DNA of 64,000 bases from Brachynemurus nebulosus. Lineage: Eukaryota; Arthropoda; Insecta; Neuroptera; Myrmeleontidae. The notes under the pieces were generated by a model. That model did no database searches. It had not been told where the DNA came from and saw only the letters and a program-made list of their open reading frames with translations. Positions 1 through 13,235 of this stretch are shown here, one piece after another. Where the stretch lies: the NCBI GenBank assembly GCA_035578155.1, contig JAPWDM010000022.1, positions 4,713,076 through 4,777,075 on the forward strand, given 5' to 3'. A program made the position numbers and the translations under genes. How positions within the stretch are numbered: the first letter of the stretch is position 1; each line of letters starts with the position of its first letter.

Positions 1-3000
1 TTTTTAGCCCGTTTGAGCGCAAAAGGGGTAACAAAGTATCAAACCCTAACTAAACCCTGACAATTGTTGATGACGTATACAAATATATCCTTTGGGAAAT
101 CATAACCAACCATCCCGGCACGTACGTAGCACCGGCATCACAGATAGATGGATACATTCGCTCTTCATGTGACTGTTGTTGCTCTATTCATTCACATCGG
201 GCCGCCACCATCCAGTATATATCGTGTCGATTAGTTCGGTATGTTTGTGTGTGTCTATTTCAATAGATATATATATGTGTATTTGTATAACAAACTTTAC
301 ATGCAGAAAGATTATTTTGATCTGCATATTATCCCGTAAAAGATGGGACGCAAGTTGATTTCAATATTTTTCAATTGAAACGTAAAGCGAAAATGAATTT
401 TGAAATTTATTTTCATCACATTCCTGTATTTTGTCTCTATATAATTCACCTCTTTTTATTTTACATGAAAAATTTTTACTTTTGCTTATTTGATAATTTT
501 TCAAGAATTTTGTATTCTTCTTCGTTTGATGCAATATTATATATTATGTCCAATTTCAAATACAATCGAGCATGAGTCATTTTTGAAGAATTAAATAATT
601 CTTTTATTCGAAACAAATCAATCTTCTATTCTTTTCTAAAAACAAACTGCAAATTTAAAATTGACACAATTGCAATAATTAAAGAGATAAAGCAAGGAAA
701 ACGGAAATTCTTTAAATTCATAGGTGATGAATCACGACTAATTTAAATGAAATGGATTGTATGACCATTGAAGTTAAAGTAATTAAATACAGAGGAACCA
801 CAACAATCACATACGTAACTAAAGCGTGAGGCTGTTCACTCAAAGCTCTATCCTACCTTAGGTGAGCATCTGTTAAATATAATAGAATAATAGAAATTAA
901 AGGAAAAAATTGCAGGTAATTAAAAGCCCAGAATACCAGAGAAAACAAATCTATCTCTATACTACTGAAACCAGTGTAACCAGTAAAGGATAGAAAATAT
1001 GTTCTATACGTGCACTGGGTTTACTTTGTATTTGTGCGGTGATCTGTCTTTGTGTGAGTGATCGGAGGTGGTGGTGGCCGTGCTGTCGCATACATATGTA
1101 TGATACTACAACGCTTGTATATGGCTCCGTGTGGGGGTTATAACAATGCCAACACAATCATCACAATTGACTTGTGATTGACCTACACTCATCCATTGCT
1201 ACGAAGAGAGTGACTACTAAGTAGCCTAACTTGCACAGCACTGCACACTGCAGATTACACGGTAGAGATAATTGCGTTACCTGTGTACTCTGGGAATAAA
1301 AGTAATTATTAATGACAAATCAACAGCAAACTAAAACTGCAGTAATTAGTGGTGAAAGTTATACGGAATACAACTTTTTATTTCCTCAGAAGCTAGATTT
1401 TAATCCTGGGATATCCAAAGTCTGCGACCAGTGCTTGATGTAAGTTTTTGTTATACCCTGCTCACAAAATATCACAAATTATGTAAACTATTATCTAACT
1501 CCAGTGTGTAAATTGATTTTTGTACATGTTTTATCTGTTCTTTTTACAAATCCAAATTTTTCACGGATTTCAGTACCAATGTGAAACATTTTCATAAAAT
1601 TGCATATAAATTACAAAAAATTAAATAAAAATATAAAATAATCGCCCAAAATAATTAAAAATTTGTGTTCCAAATAGTGAACCGCAAATAATAGAAGACA
1701 TCAAGATTACAATATTAATAAAAATTAAGAAATTAATTTCCCACCTAGTTAATCTCATATAACTGAACGCCTGAAATTTTTCCGCTTTACAAGGTGCCTC
1801 CACATAAAAAATTCCAAAGGGACTTTCAAAAGCAAATCCGACCCTGTTGTCCGCTGTTTATTACTATGAATTTATTTTCAAAGTCGTTTAGAGTAAGCAA
1901 GCAGACAATTGGTTTGAATAGTGCCACCTTAATAATTTTCTTAACATTTCATTCCAAAAAAAGATCCATAAAAAAAATTTATTTCCTTCTCCTTTTAAAT
2001 AAAAATGCCTTATAAATAAATGACTAAATCGAAATTTCCCGATTTTAAGAGGTTAAAGTTGAATAGTACTCACTACCCATTATTTTAGAAGTATAAGAAT
2101 TACAATAGTTTTATAGATCAAATAGTATCTAACAATGATCAGGCGCATTTAAAAAAAGAAAAAGAAACAAGAGATGTGAAGAGTGTAAACTTCAATGTTT
2201 ACCGTTTGATTTAGCTTATTTTCTCGAAAATGAGACATAATATTATATATTTTCTTCTTTCAACACATAAACATCTATTGAAAAATATATCTGTTATCTT
2301 TATTTAACCTGCGGTAACATCATAATAAGTTACACGTACTTTCATTTTTTTTAAAAAAAACATCCTATCTACTGTTTCACTTTTAATATAACTAGAGATC
2401 CTTTTCGCACACTGGGAATGAGATGCCGACTTTATATAAATTAATTTTCATCTTTTAACTTTCTGTATTCTCATATTTTATTCAAAATGTACGTTCAAAT
2501 TACTAAAACAACAAAATAGCATAGACACGATTAAAATTTGATTTCATCTTCGACTCTCTCTCTGTTACATTCATATTAATTAGTATGAGTGTTAAAGTGA
2601 AATAGCCGGTGAAAGATATAATTAAAGTTCTAGTGTACCGTACAATACGGTAATAATCTTCTTAATTATTATATTTATTATTAATTTTAAGAAAGGGTTA
2701 CCCAACCAATATGAATGAATGCCAAGTTCTATTATTCAAAAATATACACAAACAGTATGCTCAAAGGATGAATATAATGGGGTAGTTGCCAGGCGGAATG
2801 GTTCAGAATAAGGGAGAGATGGTGTCGTATTAACATACCTAACGTTGTATCTATTAATGTGTTTTGATTAAAATATATATAATTTATACAATGTGTAATA
2901 ATAAATTTTATAAAAGCCTCATTCCATTATTTAACATCTTAACATCGCACTGAGAACATGCGCATCTATAATAAAAATTGTAAGTATTTTTGTTGTCCAA

Positions 3001-3050
3001 TCAGACAATAAACATTTTCTAAGAGATCTATTTCAAATATTTTTTTTGTA
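1..3050. other. AT-rich stretch, nothing recognised
   Basis: No open reading frame here has a recognisable domain; the short ones look like chance frames in AT-rich DNA. No long inverted repeat, microsatellite or transposon end was found by eye. It is probably host intergenic or intronic DNA. Confidence 0.5.
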
Positions 3051-3159
3051 AATGTTAAAATTCAGCTATTACAGCAGGTGCGATGGTGCGACCACCGGCG
3101 GTGACTATAACAGAAATGTGTTTTGAGGTCCCTAGAATACGAAAATGATATTCACTAAA

Positions 3160-3250
<91 letters not shown>

Positions 3251-4860
3251 AACACGATAACTCTCGAACGGAGCATTTAATCTTTATGAAATTGGTGAAA
3301 AGTTTCGAAATTCAAAACTCTTGGACGAGTTCGTTAGCCAGACACGTCGGATGCCCAGAAGTAGATTTTTCGGGCATTTTTTGTCAAAAAAATGAGTTTT
3401 TCAAATTTTTTTACACTAATTGAAAGAAGGAGGCAAATTACGTAAAAAATGTTTTTAAACCATTCCTCTAGGTTATTTACTTTTCGAGAAAAACTAGAAA
3501 ATATGTCGTTCTTCATTTCACTTGCACTCACACTCTTTTATTTTCTGTCTCATGTTTTGCCAAGATATATTCGAAAAAAACGGCTTTATAAGTGACGTGT
3601 CATGATTTTTTTTTTAATCCAATTTAACGATTCGGCTATATTTTATTTCTATCAGTTTTAAAGTTTTTATAATCTATCTGTTCCATTTTTTTCTAGAAAA
3701 ATACTTTAGAATATATGTCTTATGTAATATGGTTAGAATTTAGAATACGTTTATACCATACTAAAATTATGAAGAGTTTGCTACAAATGAATAAAAATTA
3801 CGTTAAACCATACTAAAATAATAAAATTTTTACGTAAATTTCTGCCAGATTGATAATACAATTATAATTGGAACGTGTAAATATAGCATTTTTATCTTAA
3901 ATAATTTTGTATATTCATTTTTTTTTTTTTTTTTTGTTAAAAAAAAAAATTATTTTGACATATTCTGTCATTTCGTTGTGGAAATATTACAAAATTTTAA
4001 CGCGAATCATTTAAAACAGAGTTAAATTAATAAGTCAAAGGAAAACATTTATATATGTGTACTGAAAATTTTACAGTTTTTCGAAAATATGTAATAAAAT
4101 TTTTACATTTTACATAAGTATATACAACAATTGTATTAAAAAGGTAATTCATGGGTAATTTTTTTTTATTTCTTTCATTAATTTTTTATTTTCTTTTAGA
4201 ATTTTATTCTTTGAAGAAAATTTTCGTTGTCTAATTCGCTTCGAGCCAAAAGTATAGCCACATATATCCAATGATTATTTAATATCATCAGGACATCTTA
4301 CTGTTTTAAAATGAATGAAATATATTGAAAACTGAAATTCGTTTAATAAAAGGCATACATCTGCTCAATTTATCTTAAAAATGTCTGAAAATAAAAAATA
4401 TTTTTCAATAAAAAACCAAGAAAAGGTATAAGAAGTAATTTTTATGATTTTTTTTTTTGAAAATTTCAAAATAAAATGACGTTTGATGGTAGTGTTACAA
4501 ATGATTTTTTTTTTATTTTGTAAAAGCTGGTAAACACAAATCGTAGTAAATATTCGCTTTGAAAAAATCAAACAAGTACTAAAAAATACTTTTTCTTAAA
4601 GAAAATATGAAAATTATGTACAAGCGCCGTCCTGACTTGTCCACCTTGTGTGCTGTAGTTGATTTTTGTATATCCGTCAGGCAAAAATATCCTTTTGATT
4701 GTTGTAACTCAATCATAAGAAATAAAATCTCTGTAAAAAATGTAATTGACCTGTTTTTTCTCAATTTTCTAGCATTAAGTCTAAGGGTGGTTAACTAGGG
4801 GGATTGTGTCGACATTTTAATGTAAAATTTGGGGACAGGTCTACCCACACTGTTAACTTC
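3050..4860 (+). mobile_element. Dispersed repeat carrying (TA)n, copy A
   Basis: This segment recurs in reverse orientation at about 11820-13368. Shorter relatives lie at 7611-7880 (-), 20618-20962 (-), 52115-52566 (+) and 58555-59000 (+). Shared landmarks in order are an imperfect hairpin start, a block reading GAGGTCCCTAGAAT, the phrase ATTCACTAAAATTTATAT where the (TA)n run sits, then AACTCTCGAACG, GACACGTCGGATGCC and GGGCATTTTTTGTC. No protein is encoded; reading frames across the TA run are artefacts. The 3' part (about 3600-4860) is shared only with copy B. The element class is not settled. The orientation given is arbitrary. Confidence 0.7.
3163..3245. repeat. (TA)n microsatellite in repeat copy A
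   Basis: About 83 bp of near-perfect TA dinucleotides, directly after ATTCACTAAAATT. The same flank precedes the TA runs in copies B, C and E, so the run is part of the transposed unit or grew repeatedly from one TATATA seed. Confidence 0.95.
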
Positions 4861-4904
4861 CCATTGGATGCCCTTAAAGACTATTGCAAATGAATAACTT
4901 TTTT

Positions 4905-5060
4905 TTTAATTCAGGGGACTCCTCCTTTGGACCCCCGATAGAGGCTTTGCCCCTTGCTCCACACCGGGGGCTTCGCCTTCTGTACCTAAGGGTGGGGGCT
5001 CCCCTCTTATCAAACATATGATAACATCATTTGTTCTCAAGATACGCGAGACAAAAAATG
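4905..5060 (+). repeat. GC-rich repeat tail with GGCTTTGCCCC motifs
   Basis: A patch of high GC in AT-rich surroundings contains GAGGCTTTGCCCC and GGGGGCTTCGCC. It leads into ATCATTTGTTCTCAAGATACGCGAGAC, given here as landmark words CATTTGTTCTC and GCGAGAC, which recur at about 6660-6690. It is probably the tail of a non-autonomous repeat. Related upstream sequence (TTAAGTCTA, GGTTAACTAGGGGG) also occurs at about 57020. Confidence 0.45.
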
Positions 5061-5160
5061 TTTCACAAAAAGTTTCTTATTTCGTTTTCCCGTTTAGTTT
5101 GTTTTTCTGTTTTTTTTTTTTTTGTTTTTTTTTCTTTTTTTTTTCTTTTTTTTATATATA

Positions 5161-6438
5161 GGGTAAAAGACCCCATTGTCGATCGGGATTATAAGTCCGA
5201 ACAGTTTTGACATTTATATCTTAATGAAGTTATTTCTGAAAGAAACCTTTGATAAAAAAAATTATTATTAATAGAATGATTATTTTTCAATTTAAATTCA
5301 CCTCACATTTAATGCCTCCACACTTAATTTAAGAAATACATATATATATCGAAAAATTTTTGTTGAATTCGTGAATTTTTAATATGATGGATGATCATTA
5401 TTCAAAACACATGAGTTATAAATTGTAACATTTTTCACCGAATTTTTAAAGTTATTAGCATAATAAAAGTATACAAATAATTGTTATTAGTCCACTTAAG
5501 AGATTAGGATAGCTAAATTAAATTTTATATGCGTTAAATATTATTTGTATGACTGATTCTTCTTGGGATCTGAGTTTTACAGTTAGGTACCGCATTTTGA
5601 GAATTATATATTGCATATCTATTTTATAAACATTTTTAATTAATTTTTGGGTTTAAAACACTTAACTGACCGTTTTTATAATTTTACTTTAATATTTTAT
5701 TTATTTCATAACGTAAAATCAATTGAAAAATAATTAATATTGAATTAAAACTTCCAAATTGTTATTTATGTAGGTATTATCAAATAAAAACGTCAAACAT
5801 AATATGTATGATATGTATGTATTAGATCTGAAACGACACATATAGATACAATATAAACTTAATTTAACTGTTTAAAAATTCACAATGGTTAACGGCTAAC
5901 TCAGATCTTACACAATGTTTTTTTAAAACATCAGCAGAGAGCGAAACGAAATTGTGATTTTAGTGGTTTATTTTATCGAATATTTAAACCATTCTTGGCT
6001 TTTGCTTTGACGTTCTATGTTTCACTAGATGTCACTCTATGATAATACTCTATGACATAGAGCCTCACCTAGTAGTGGATAGAGTGTCAAAGTGGCTGGA
6101 AGAGAATGGTTCAAATATTCGATAGTAGAAGGTTTGTACTACTGTACTTCATGTACATTAATGCGCGATTTTTCATAGGGGTCAGTGTATTGATCTTTCA
6201 AAGGAGGTTAATATTTTCTGTCCGCTTTTTCATAGACGTCAACAAATTATAAAACAAAAACATTAATAAATCAAAATTTTTGGGTTATATTTTCTTAAAA
6301 ACATATCCATTGGATTAAAAAAACTTGGTTTCATACTTATTAAGAAAAAAAAAATGGGTGTTTTGTTAATTTTTTATTTTTTTAAGCTAATTTAATGATA
6401 CAGCTAAAAATAGTGATCGGTCATTAGGTCTCTTACCC
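5161..6438. mobile_element. TA-flanked MITE with GGGTAARAGACC ends
   Basis: The left end reads TA then GGGTAAAAGACC. The right end reads GGTCTCTTACCC then TA, so the ends are inverted and flanked by TA on both sides, as in the Tc1/mariner superfamily. The homology continues inward (CGATCGGGATT against CGATCACTATT). The 1278-bp interior has no coding capacity and holds a hairpin. A related but larger element with AAGGTAA ends lies at 33567-35912. The superfamily is inferred from TA target use only. Confidence 0.65.
5976..6123. repeat. Hairpin inside the 5.2-6.4 kb MITE
   Basis: The arms start TCGAATATTTAAACCATTC on the left and end GAATGGTTCAAATATTCGA on the right, and fold over a centre that is itself symmetric (CACTCTATGATAATACTCTATGAC). 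Arm identity is imperfect. Confidence 0.7.
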
Positions 6439-6649
6439 TATTTTACAATAATTTACTGACATTTTAACATCACAGAAGCTTCTTAGGCCATTATATAATA
6501 AAGACATGGTAAAAAATCCATATAATTTATGTTATGTTAATAAATTTAATTCCGTTTTTTTACCACAAAAAACAAACCGCTAATCCGAATTTGCTGAAAA
6601 CTTTATCCGGTCTTCATTTTTTGATTACGTATCTAAAGAAATTAGTCCG

Positions 6650-6870
6650 GAGTTGATATCATCATTTGTTCTCGAGATATGCGAGACGAAAAAAAATTCA
6701 CGAACGAACTAACGCACGAACGAACTAACGCACGAACGAACTAACGAACGCACACACAGACATCACGCTAAAAACGATGGATTCGGATTCTAGTGACCTT
6801 GAAACGTGGAGATATGTCAAAATTAGCGATTCGTAAAATCGGACCCATTACAATAACTTCTAATGGGAAG
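6650..6870 (+). repeat. Repeat tail with 16-bp tandem units
   Basis: After the shared phrase CATTTGTTCTCGAGATATGC comes a short tandem array, 6699-6756, of three units of CACGAACGAACTAACG, followed by CACACACAGACATC. Such degenerate short-period tails are common at the 3' ends of arthropod non-autonomous elements. No coding sequence was seen. Confidence 0.55.
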
Positions 6871-7610
6871 TTAAAAATATAGTAATTGTAACAGTTTTCA
6901 AAAGAAAGTTTCGATTTTAACAAAAAAAATTTTAAAAAGTGTTTTAATTCTGCCAGGATTGCCAAAAAGTTAGTGAAATGCTTTTTTTGCAATTCCGGGA
7001 CTAAAAGGCATGATTTGGTCCCTCATAACAGGGAGTAAAGTGCCACTTTTAGTCCCAAGGGACTAAAAAATTATTTTGCTGCCACTTTTAAGCCAATCAG
7101 CAAACTTAATTTATAGAATGGCAGCAGTCAGTAAGTTTAATTTATACACCACAGCACTTATGAATATATAAATTAATTTAAACTTATTATGTAGACAAAA
7201 GAAAACAGAACAGATATATGTATGTCTTGAAGAAATTTTATTTAGGATTAATGTTTACATATATATTTATATTACTGCAACTCGATATCTTAAATAAATC
7301 ATTATTTAAGCATTAAGGGTTAATTCAGAAGTCGATTTCACATCCTTTTGTCCGAAAAGTTTGCTATATCTTTTTTATTGTTAATTGAATTTCCAACATA
7401 GCCTTTTGCCACTGTCGAAGATTTCCACCTCCCCATGTCGTTTGACAATGTCGATGTTTGCCCTCAAATCTGCTAATAAAAACGTTTTAAAAACGTGGCT
7501 ACATTTTGAGGCAGTTTGGCAAATGCATTTTCACTGCACGAAATTATCCATGCACTTGATCGAAATTATCCAGTTTTTTTTTTTCTTTTTTTATTTTAAA
7601 ATTTAAATCA

Positions 7611-7880
7611 AATACCCCTGTCGCAGCATCTGCATAACATAGCGAATTTCCAATCATAAAAGTTACTTTTTTTCGAAAACCCGCTTACCTAGAATAATGG
7701 TTCAAAATGTATTTTCTGTGATTTTCTTGGTTCTTTACCACAATGTAAAAAAAATTGGAAAAACTTTTAAATTTTGGCAAATTGTTTGCAAAAAAACTCA
7801 CTTTTTTGAGGTTTTTGGAATTGGACGTGTCTGACTGGAGAACTCATACAAAATTTTTGGACTTCCAACGTTTTATTGTT
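7611..7880 (-). mobile_element. Dispersed repeat copy F, with terminal motif
   Basis: It begins on the plus strand with the conserved 42-bp terminal motif (AATACCCCTGTCGCAGCATC, then CATAGCGAATTTCC, 7611-7652). Read in reverse it then matches the body of the (TA)n-carrying family, with GACGTGTCTGACTGGAG and ACTTCCAACG. There is no TA expansion in this copy. The same terminal motif occurs at 14507-14548, 18251-18294, 52523-52565 and 63494-63537. Confidence 0.6.
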
Positions 7881-8140
7881 TTATTATATTTGCATCCCAA
7901 ACTAGTATCTATCCTATAAATATAACAAGTTTCATCCAAAATGAATTTTTCGGATATATAGGCACTTAAATTTTCGAAATTTCTAAATTAATTTAAAATA
8001 GAGTTAGTCTCCAGAAATTTTGTATTATGGTAAATTTAATGTAATAAATGACAAGTATATAAGTATAGTAATTATAAAGCATTCACATAGAACAATAGTT
8101 TTAAGTATACATGCACATAAGCAAAATAATTTTTGAATTT

Positions 8141-8590
8141 TCCTGAAGGAAGGAAATATTTTCCCGTAATAAAAAGTATCCTAAATGTTGACGCAGGTAA
8201 TAAGTTATCACTACACCAGATTTCATAAAAATCCGTTCAATAGTTTTCGCGTAATATGTGCACATGCTCAAAAAGTTTTTTTATTTTCCTGTGGGAATGA
8301 GCCACTTTCCCGAAATAAAAAGTATCTGAGATGCGGACTCAGGTAATAAGTTATCACCACACCAAATTGCATCAAAATCCGTTCAATAGTTTTTGCGTAC
8401 TGTATGCACATGCTCAACATGGTTTTTCCATTTTCCCATGGGAATGAGACATTTTCTCGAAGTAGAAAGTATCTTAGATGTTGATCCGGATAATAAGTTG
8501 TCGGCACACCAAATTTCATTAAAATCCATCCAGTAGTTTTTGTGTGATGCGTGAACAGACGAACAGACAGACAGACAGACAGACAGACAA
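8141..8590 (+). repeat. Three ~139-bp repeats ending in an ACAG tail
   Basis: Three diverged units repeat the plan AAGTATC, GGTAATAAGTTATC, CACCAAATTTCAT, AAAATCCGTTCAATAGTTTT. The third ends in (GACA)n at about 8560-8588. Units of this kind with an ACAG tail are frequent in arthropod non-autonomous transposons. No protein is encoded; the reverse-strand frame across it is a shadow of the repeat. Confidence 0.75.
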
Positions 8591-10129
8591 AAATTTAAAA
8601 AATCGCTGTTTTGATATCTACATCGATAACTATTTACAGTATCTGCACAATTTTTAAAAAATATTCCCTATACAGAAACGGTCTCGTTACATTTGTATTA
8701 TATGTATAGATTACCTATTAATGGCTCTTTATTTAAAATATTAATTTTTTTTTAAAATAAATCGCCCCCTGTTCTAGGAAATATATATTTTTTAAATTTT
8801 TATAAAATTTCTTATGAAAATGAGCTTCTTAGACAATTTTATTTTGTATTAATGTATTTTATTTTGTATTAATGTGAAACATGAACATTTAAATGTTGGC
8901 AATTTCTGTATTGTGGCGTTATCTATCTAGCGCGTTAGTTAACTACTTTATTTAAAAGTTCGAATAAAATTCCAGTCATTTTAATTTTTAATTGTTCAAT
9001 AACTTCAGTACCTTCAGTATCATAAAAGCAAGCAAAATAATATTACAATTTATTTATGTAGATACATATATGATGGAAAGTTAAGAAAAGAAAATGTTTT
9101 TTTGGAAGTTCGTGTTTAAGGTAAAATCGAAAAAACTTGGACAATTTAATTAGTAATTAATTTTTTTTAAATATTTTTAGGTTTGGTTGTAAATGAATCT
9201 ACTGTTGATCTTTTAATATGATACTGAACTATTCATTATTTAAAATGAAAAATTGTGTACTTATTAGATGATGAAAATAAAAAATTAGTAGTTTGAAAAA
9301 CCAAAACAAATCGACCGACGTCTTGAAAAAGTCTGTCGGGACACCGGAGCAACGGAGCTAGAACCGTGACAAATCCGGGAAAACCAAGACGTATGGACAC
9401 TCTGCACGGATTGTGAATGTTATAAACTTTAAGTTTTGATTTTTAAGCACATTATGAGTGAAATTGAAAATTAACAACGTGTGAAATTTGACATTTTAGT
9501 TAAAGTGCATATAAAATAAAAAACGCCGTGAGCAGCGGGGCCCCATCACGGTAGTCGAATTTTCCCCTTCATCTTCGGTATTGAATGTCTACAAGCGAAA
9601 TGTGATTGAAAGTCTACAACCGAATTGTCATTTTGTTGGTTTCAAAACTGGTGATGAGTGTTCGGCTGATCGAGGCTTTAAAAAAAGGTTTTAAGTATTT
9701 AAGGGCTGATTCTCAGTAAATTTCAATTTTGTGCCGAAAACAGGTAGCAGAAAAAAAGCCAACACAATTCGTACGAGGACATTCCTGCCCATGTTTATCC
9801 GCTAATTGCCTTTATGTTTTAGTTTTAAATATTAAAAAAGGACCTTAAATAGTAAACTGGAAGGCCTTTATAAAGATATTTTTTCTTTCCAAAAAAATCC
9901 AAAATTTCTATTTTATAAATACTAAAAATTCAAAATTCCTAATTTATAAATAAACAGTGACTTTAATAACATTTTTAAATTACTTAATATGTACGTATTT
10001 CATTTGTCATAAAAGTAAGTTCACTTTTTTTTAAATTTTTTAAAATTACTATTCGCCTACTTGTATTTAGAATAAACATAATGCTTTTAAAACACATTTA
10101 ACAATAGCATTCAATTCCGATGTAAAAAT
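8591..10129. other. AT-rich stretch, nothing recognised
   Basis: No gene was seen. Around 9310-9420 is a less AT-rich patch (GTCGGGACACCGGAGC) with no recognisable product. At about 8838-8878 a short phrase (ATTTTATTTTGTATTAATGT) is repeated directly in tandem. Confidence 0.45.
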
Positions 10130-11165
10130 GGGAGAAGTGGGGGGAAAAGTGATGTGGACTCCCTACAAGGTACTAGCTGGATACTAACTGAATACACGTA
10201 CAAAATTTCAGCCCTCTAGGTTTCCTTATGGAGTCTCTAGACGTGTTAGAAAACAAGCAAAAAAATTAAGGAAATATTGGCGTAAAAATCGTGGGGGTAA
10301 GGGTTAAAAGTTGAAACCTCCAAAAAACAGTGTCTGGCTATTAGCTTAACCTGTACACCAAATTTCAGCCCTCTAGGTTTATTTGGGGAGATTTTGACCC
10401 GAACGAAACTGTTAAAAAACAAGAAAAATCATGTTCTTTTGGGTATAAAAATGGTGGGGGTAGGGGTTAAAAGTCGAGACCCCCAAAAGGCACCCCCTTG
10501 ATACTAACTCAATCCGAATACAAAATTTCAGCCCTCTAGGTTTATTCGGGTGACCTGTGCGAGTGGTACAAACTTCGAAAACGTCGAAAATGCATGAAAT
10601 TGTAGCTTAAAAATGAGAGGGGTGGGGGTAAAATATTAAAACCTCCAAAAAGCACAACCTAGGTACGAATTTTATCAACACACCAAATTTCAACCCTCTA
10701 CGTTAATTCTGGGGGGCTGGGGGCCTGTTAGATCCAGCGAAAATCGTTTTTCCCCCCTCTACTCCCACCATATCATCCTAGGAAGCTGAATTTTGGATAT
10801 GTTGTAGATAATTGACCGAAACATTATTTAAAACCGATTTGGAAAAGTTTTATTGCTTTTCCGCCCCCCACCACCCCCTTAAAGGTCGGGTCTGAAAAAA
10901 AATTTGCCCAAAATTTGACCCCACTTTGATAGTATTGTTGTGCATCGGAATAAGCCCCACTTACCAAATTTCATCTCTTAACTTCCATAGGGGGGCCCTA
11001 CACATATTAAAAGGTTGCGGGAAAATATATATATATATATATATATATATCAGACATCTTTTTTTTTTACATAATCGTGTTCTACGGGTCCGAAAACGGA
11101 TAGCGCCCCTGGTCTCGCCTCTCGCAGCTCTTATCGTATAGACTGTATAAGTCTAATTTTTCGGA
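10130..11165 (+). mobile_element. Dispersed repeat, CCCTCTAGGTTT family, copy 1
   Basis: Several internal modules repeat the plan CAAAATTTCAGCCCTCTAGG, GGGTTAAAAGT, CCCCCAAAA at intervals of roughly 120-170 bp. The whole unit recurs in the same orientation at 41405-42190, including the 3' landmarks CTACACATATTAAAAGGT and TGTATAAGTCTAATTTTT. A short (TA)n run (11024-11050) replaces TTTATATAAG of the other copy. No coding capacity. The class is unknown. Confidence 0.7.
11024..11050. repeat. Short (TA)n microsatellite
   Basis: About 27 bp of AT/TA dinucleotides inside the CCCTCTAGG repeat. The second copy has only TTTATATAAG at the same place, so this is a local expansion. Confidence 0.9.
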
Positions 11166-11819
11166 GAAAATTCGACTAATAATACCTACATGTTTTTATA
11201 AAAATGCAAATATAAATAAATGTTTTCTGTTTTTTTTTTTTTTTTTTTTTTATTTTAATTGTTATTAATTATTTGGCTTTTTTAATAATTTAGAATTTTT
11301 CTGTCAAATGAATAAATTCTGAAAATATGAATTTATGACATAATTTCAGTAAAAGTGAAAATGAAATTTTTCACCCACACTTTTGTAGTGTCAATGTACA
11401 TCACTGGATCCCAATTTTCAAATGGATAGATAATTTCAGTAGCGTAGAAACTAATTATTAAAAAATTGCAAACCAAATGTGTTTATATGATAATACGTAC
11501 TTATAAAATTTATATACGTGTTCTTCCGAAAATCGTAAATACCTAATTAACTTTCTCTCGATGAAGTTGGATTGACAAACATTTACATTAGGGATGTTAT
11601 GGATATTCGTAACCGTAACTAAAACTACCGATATCCGAAATAATTAAATATCCGAAACCGAAAGCGTATACGAAAATGAAAGTTTATAAGTCTAGTAAGT
11701 ACTTAACACATTAAATATTTCAGTAACTTTTTGACAATCTTGCCAGAACTTAAACACTTTTTTAAATATTTTTATTGTTAAAATCGAAGCGTTATTTTGA
11801 AGCCGGTTAAAATTAATAT
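11166..11819. other. AT-rich stretch with a possible hAT-type fragment
   Basis: No gene. Around 11590-11670, TAGGGATGTTATGG is followed by alternating TATCCGAAA and CCGAAACCGAAA motifs. This resembles the AGGGATG ends of the hAT-like element at 61.9 kb, but no partner end was found. Confidence 0.3.
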
Positions 11820-13155
11820 ATTTTACATTAAAATGTGTGGTCAATACAATCACCCGCTAGTTAATTATCGCTAGATTTGATGCTAGAAAATTGAGAAAAA
11901 ACAGGTCATAGAGATTTTTTTTTATTTAGATTTTATTTGTAATGATTGAATTACAAAATTCAAAAGGATGTTAAAAAATGTGTGTATTCACTATGAGCTT
12001 TTGCCTGTAGTAAATCCAGCTGCTCAAAATCGGTTCCAATATATCAGTTGGTCAGGAGGGCATTTGTACATAATTTTAATATTTTCTTTAAGAAATAGTA
12101 TTTTTTTTTTTAAATACTTGTTTGATTTTTTCAAGGCGAGTACTTTTTACGATGTGTGTTTACCAAATTCTACAAAATAATTAAAAAAAAAAACATTGTA
12201 ACCCTACTATTTTGAAATTTTCAAAAAAATATCATGAAAATTACCTCATATATGCTTTTTCTGAGTTAATTATTGAAAAATATTCTATTTTCCGAGATTT
12301 TTAAGGTAAAACGAGCAGATGTATGGCTTTTGTTAAACAAATTTCAGATCTTTAATACATTTTTGCCTTAAAAAAATAAATATTTAATATTTTCAAAAAT
12401 GTATGATACAACTTGTCAAAATTTAAAATTATTTGTTTTGTTGTCAAAAGAAAAAAAAAACTGAATGTGCAAATTTATTTACCACTAAAATGATGGGTTT
12501 ATACATATAATTATAACGTAGTATTGTCATTTGGATAGAAAATTACGTAAAAATATTATTGTTTGAATATGATTTAACGTAATTTTTATGCGATTGTAGC
12601 AAGCTCTTATTAATTTTAGGAAGGTGTAAACATCATCTAAATTCTGATCATATCACATAAAAAACTGCGCCGTGATTTTTTATCTAAAAAAAAATGGAAT
12701 AGAGATACATTATAAAAACATTTAACTGACAAAGAAAAAGAATATAGCCGAATCGTTAAATTGGATTAAAAAAATCATGACATGCTACTTAAAAAGCGGT
12801 TTTTTTTCGAATTTAGCTCGTAAAAAATGAGACAGAAAAAAAAAGAATGCGAGTGCGAGTGAAATGGAGAACGACATATTTCCTAGTTTTTCTCGAAAAG
12901 TAAGTAATTTAGAGCAACGGTATAAAAAAAATTTTTTATGCATTTTACCTTTTACTAGGGCTTGGTGTAAAAAAAAATTTGAAAAATTGCTTAATTCTGG
13001 CAAAAAACTCATTTTGTTGACAAAAAACGCCCGGAAAACCTACTTCTGGGCATCCGACGTGTCTGGCTAACGAACTCATCCAACGATTTGGAAAATCGAA
13101 TTCGCACACAAAATTTCATAAGCATTAAACGTTTCGTTCGAGAGTTATCGCGCGG

Positions 13156-13235
<80 letters not shown>

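Noticed and set aside
3055..3423. Reading frames of alternating Ile-Tyr across TA microsatellites
   Set aside because: They are translations of (TA)n DNA; the same applies at 18544, 20582, 38060, 50770 and 58627.
8268..8519. 83-codon minus-strand frame with internal repeats
   Set aside because: It follows the 139-bp repeat units that end in an ACAG tail; not a gene.
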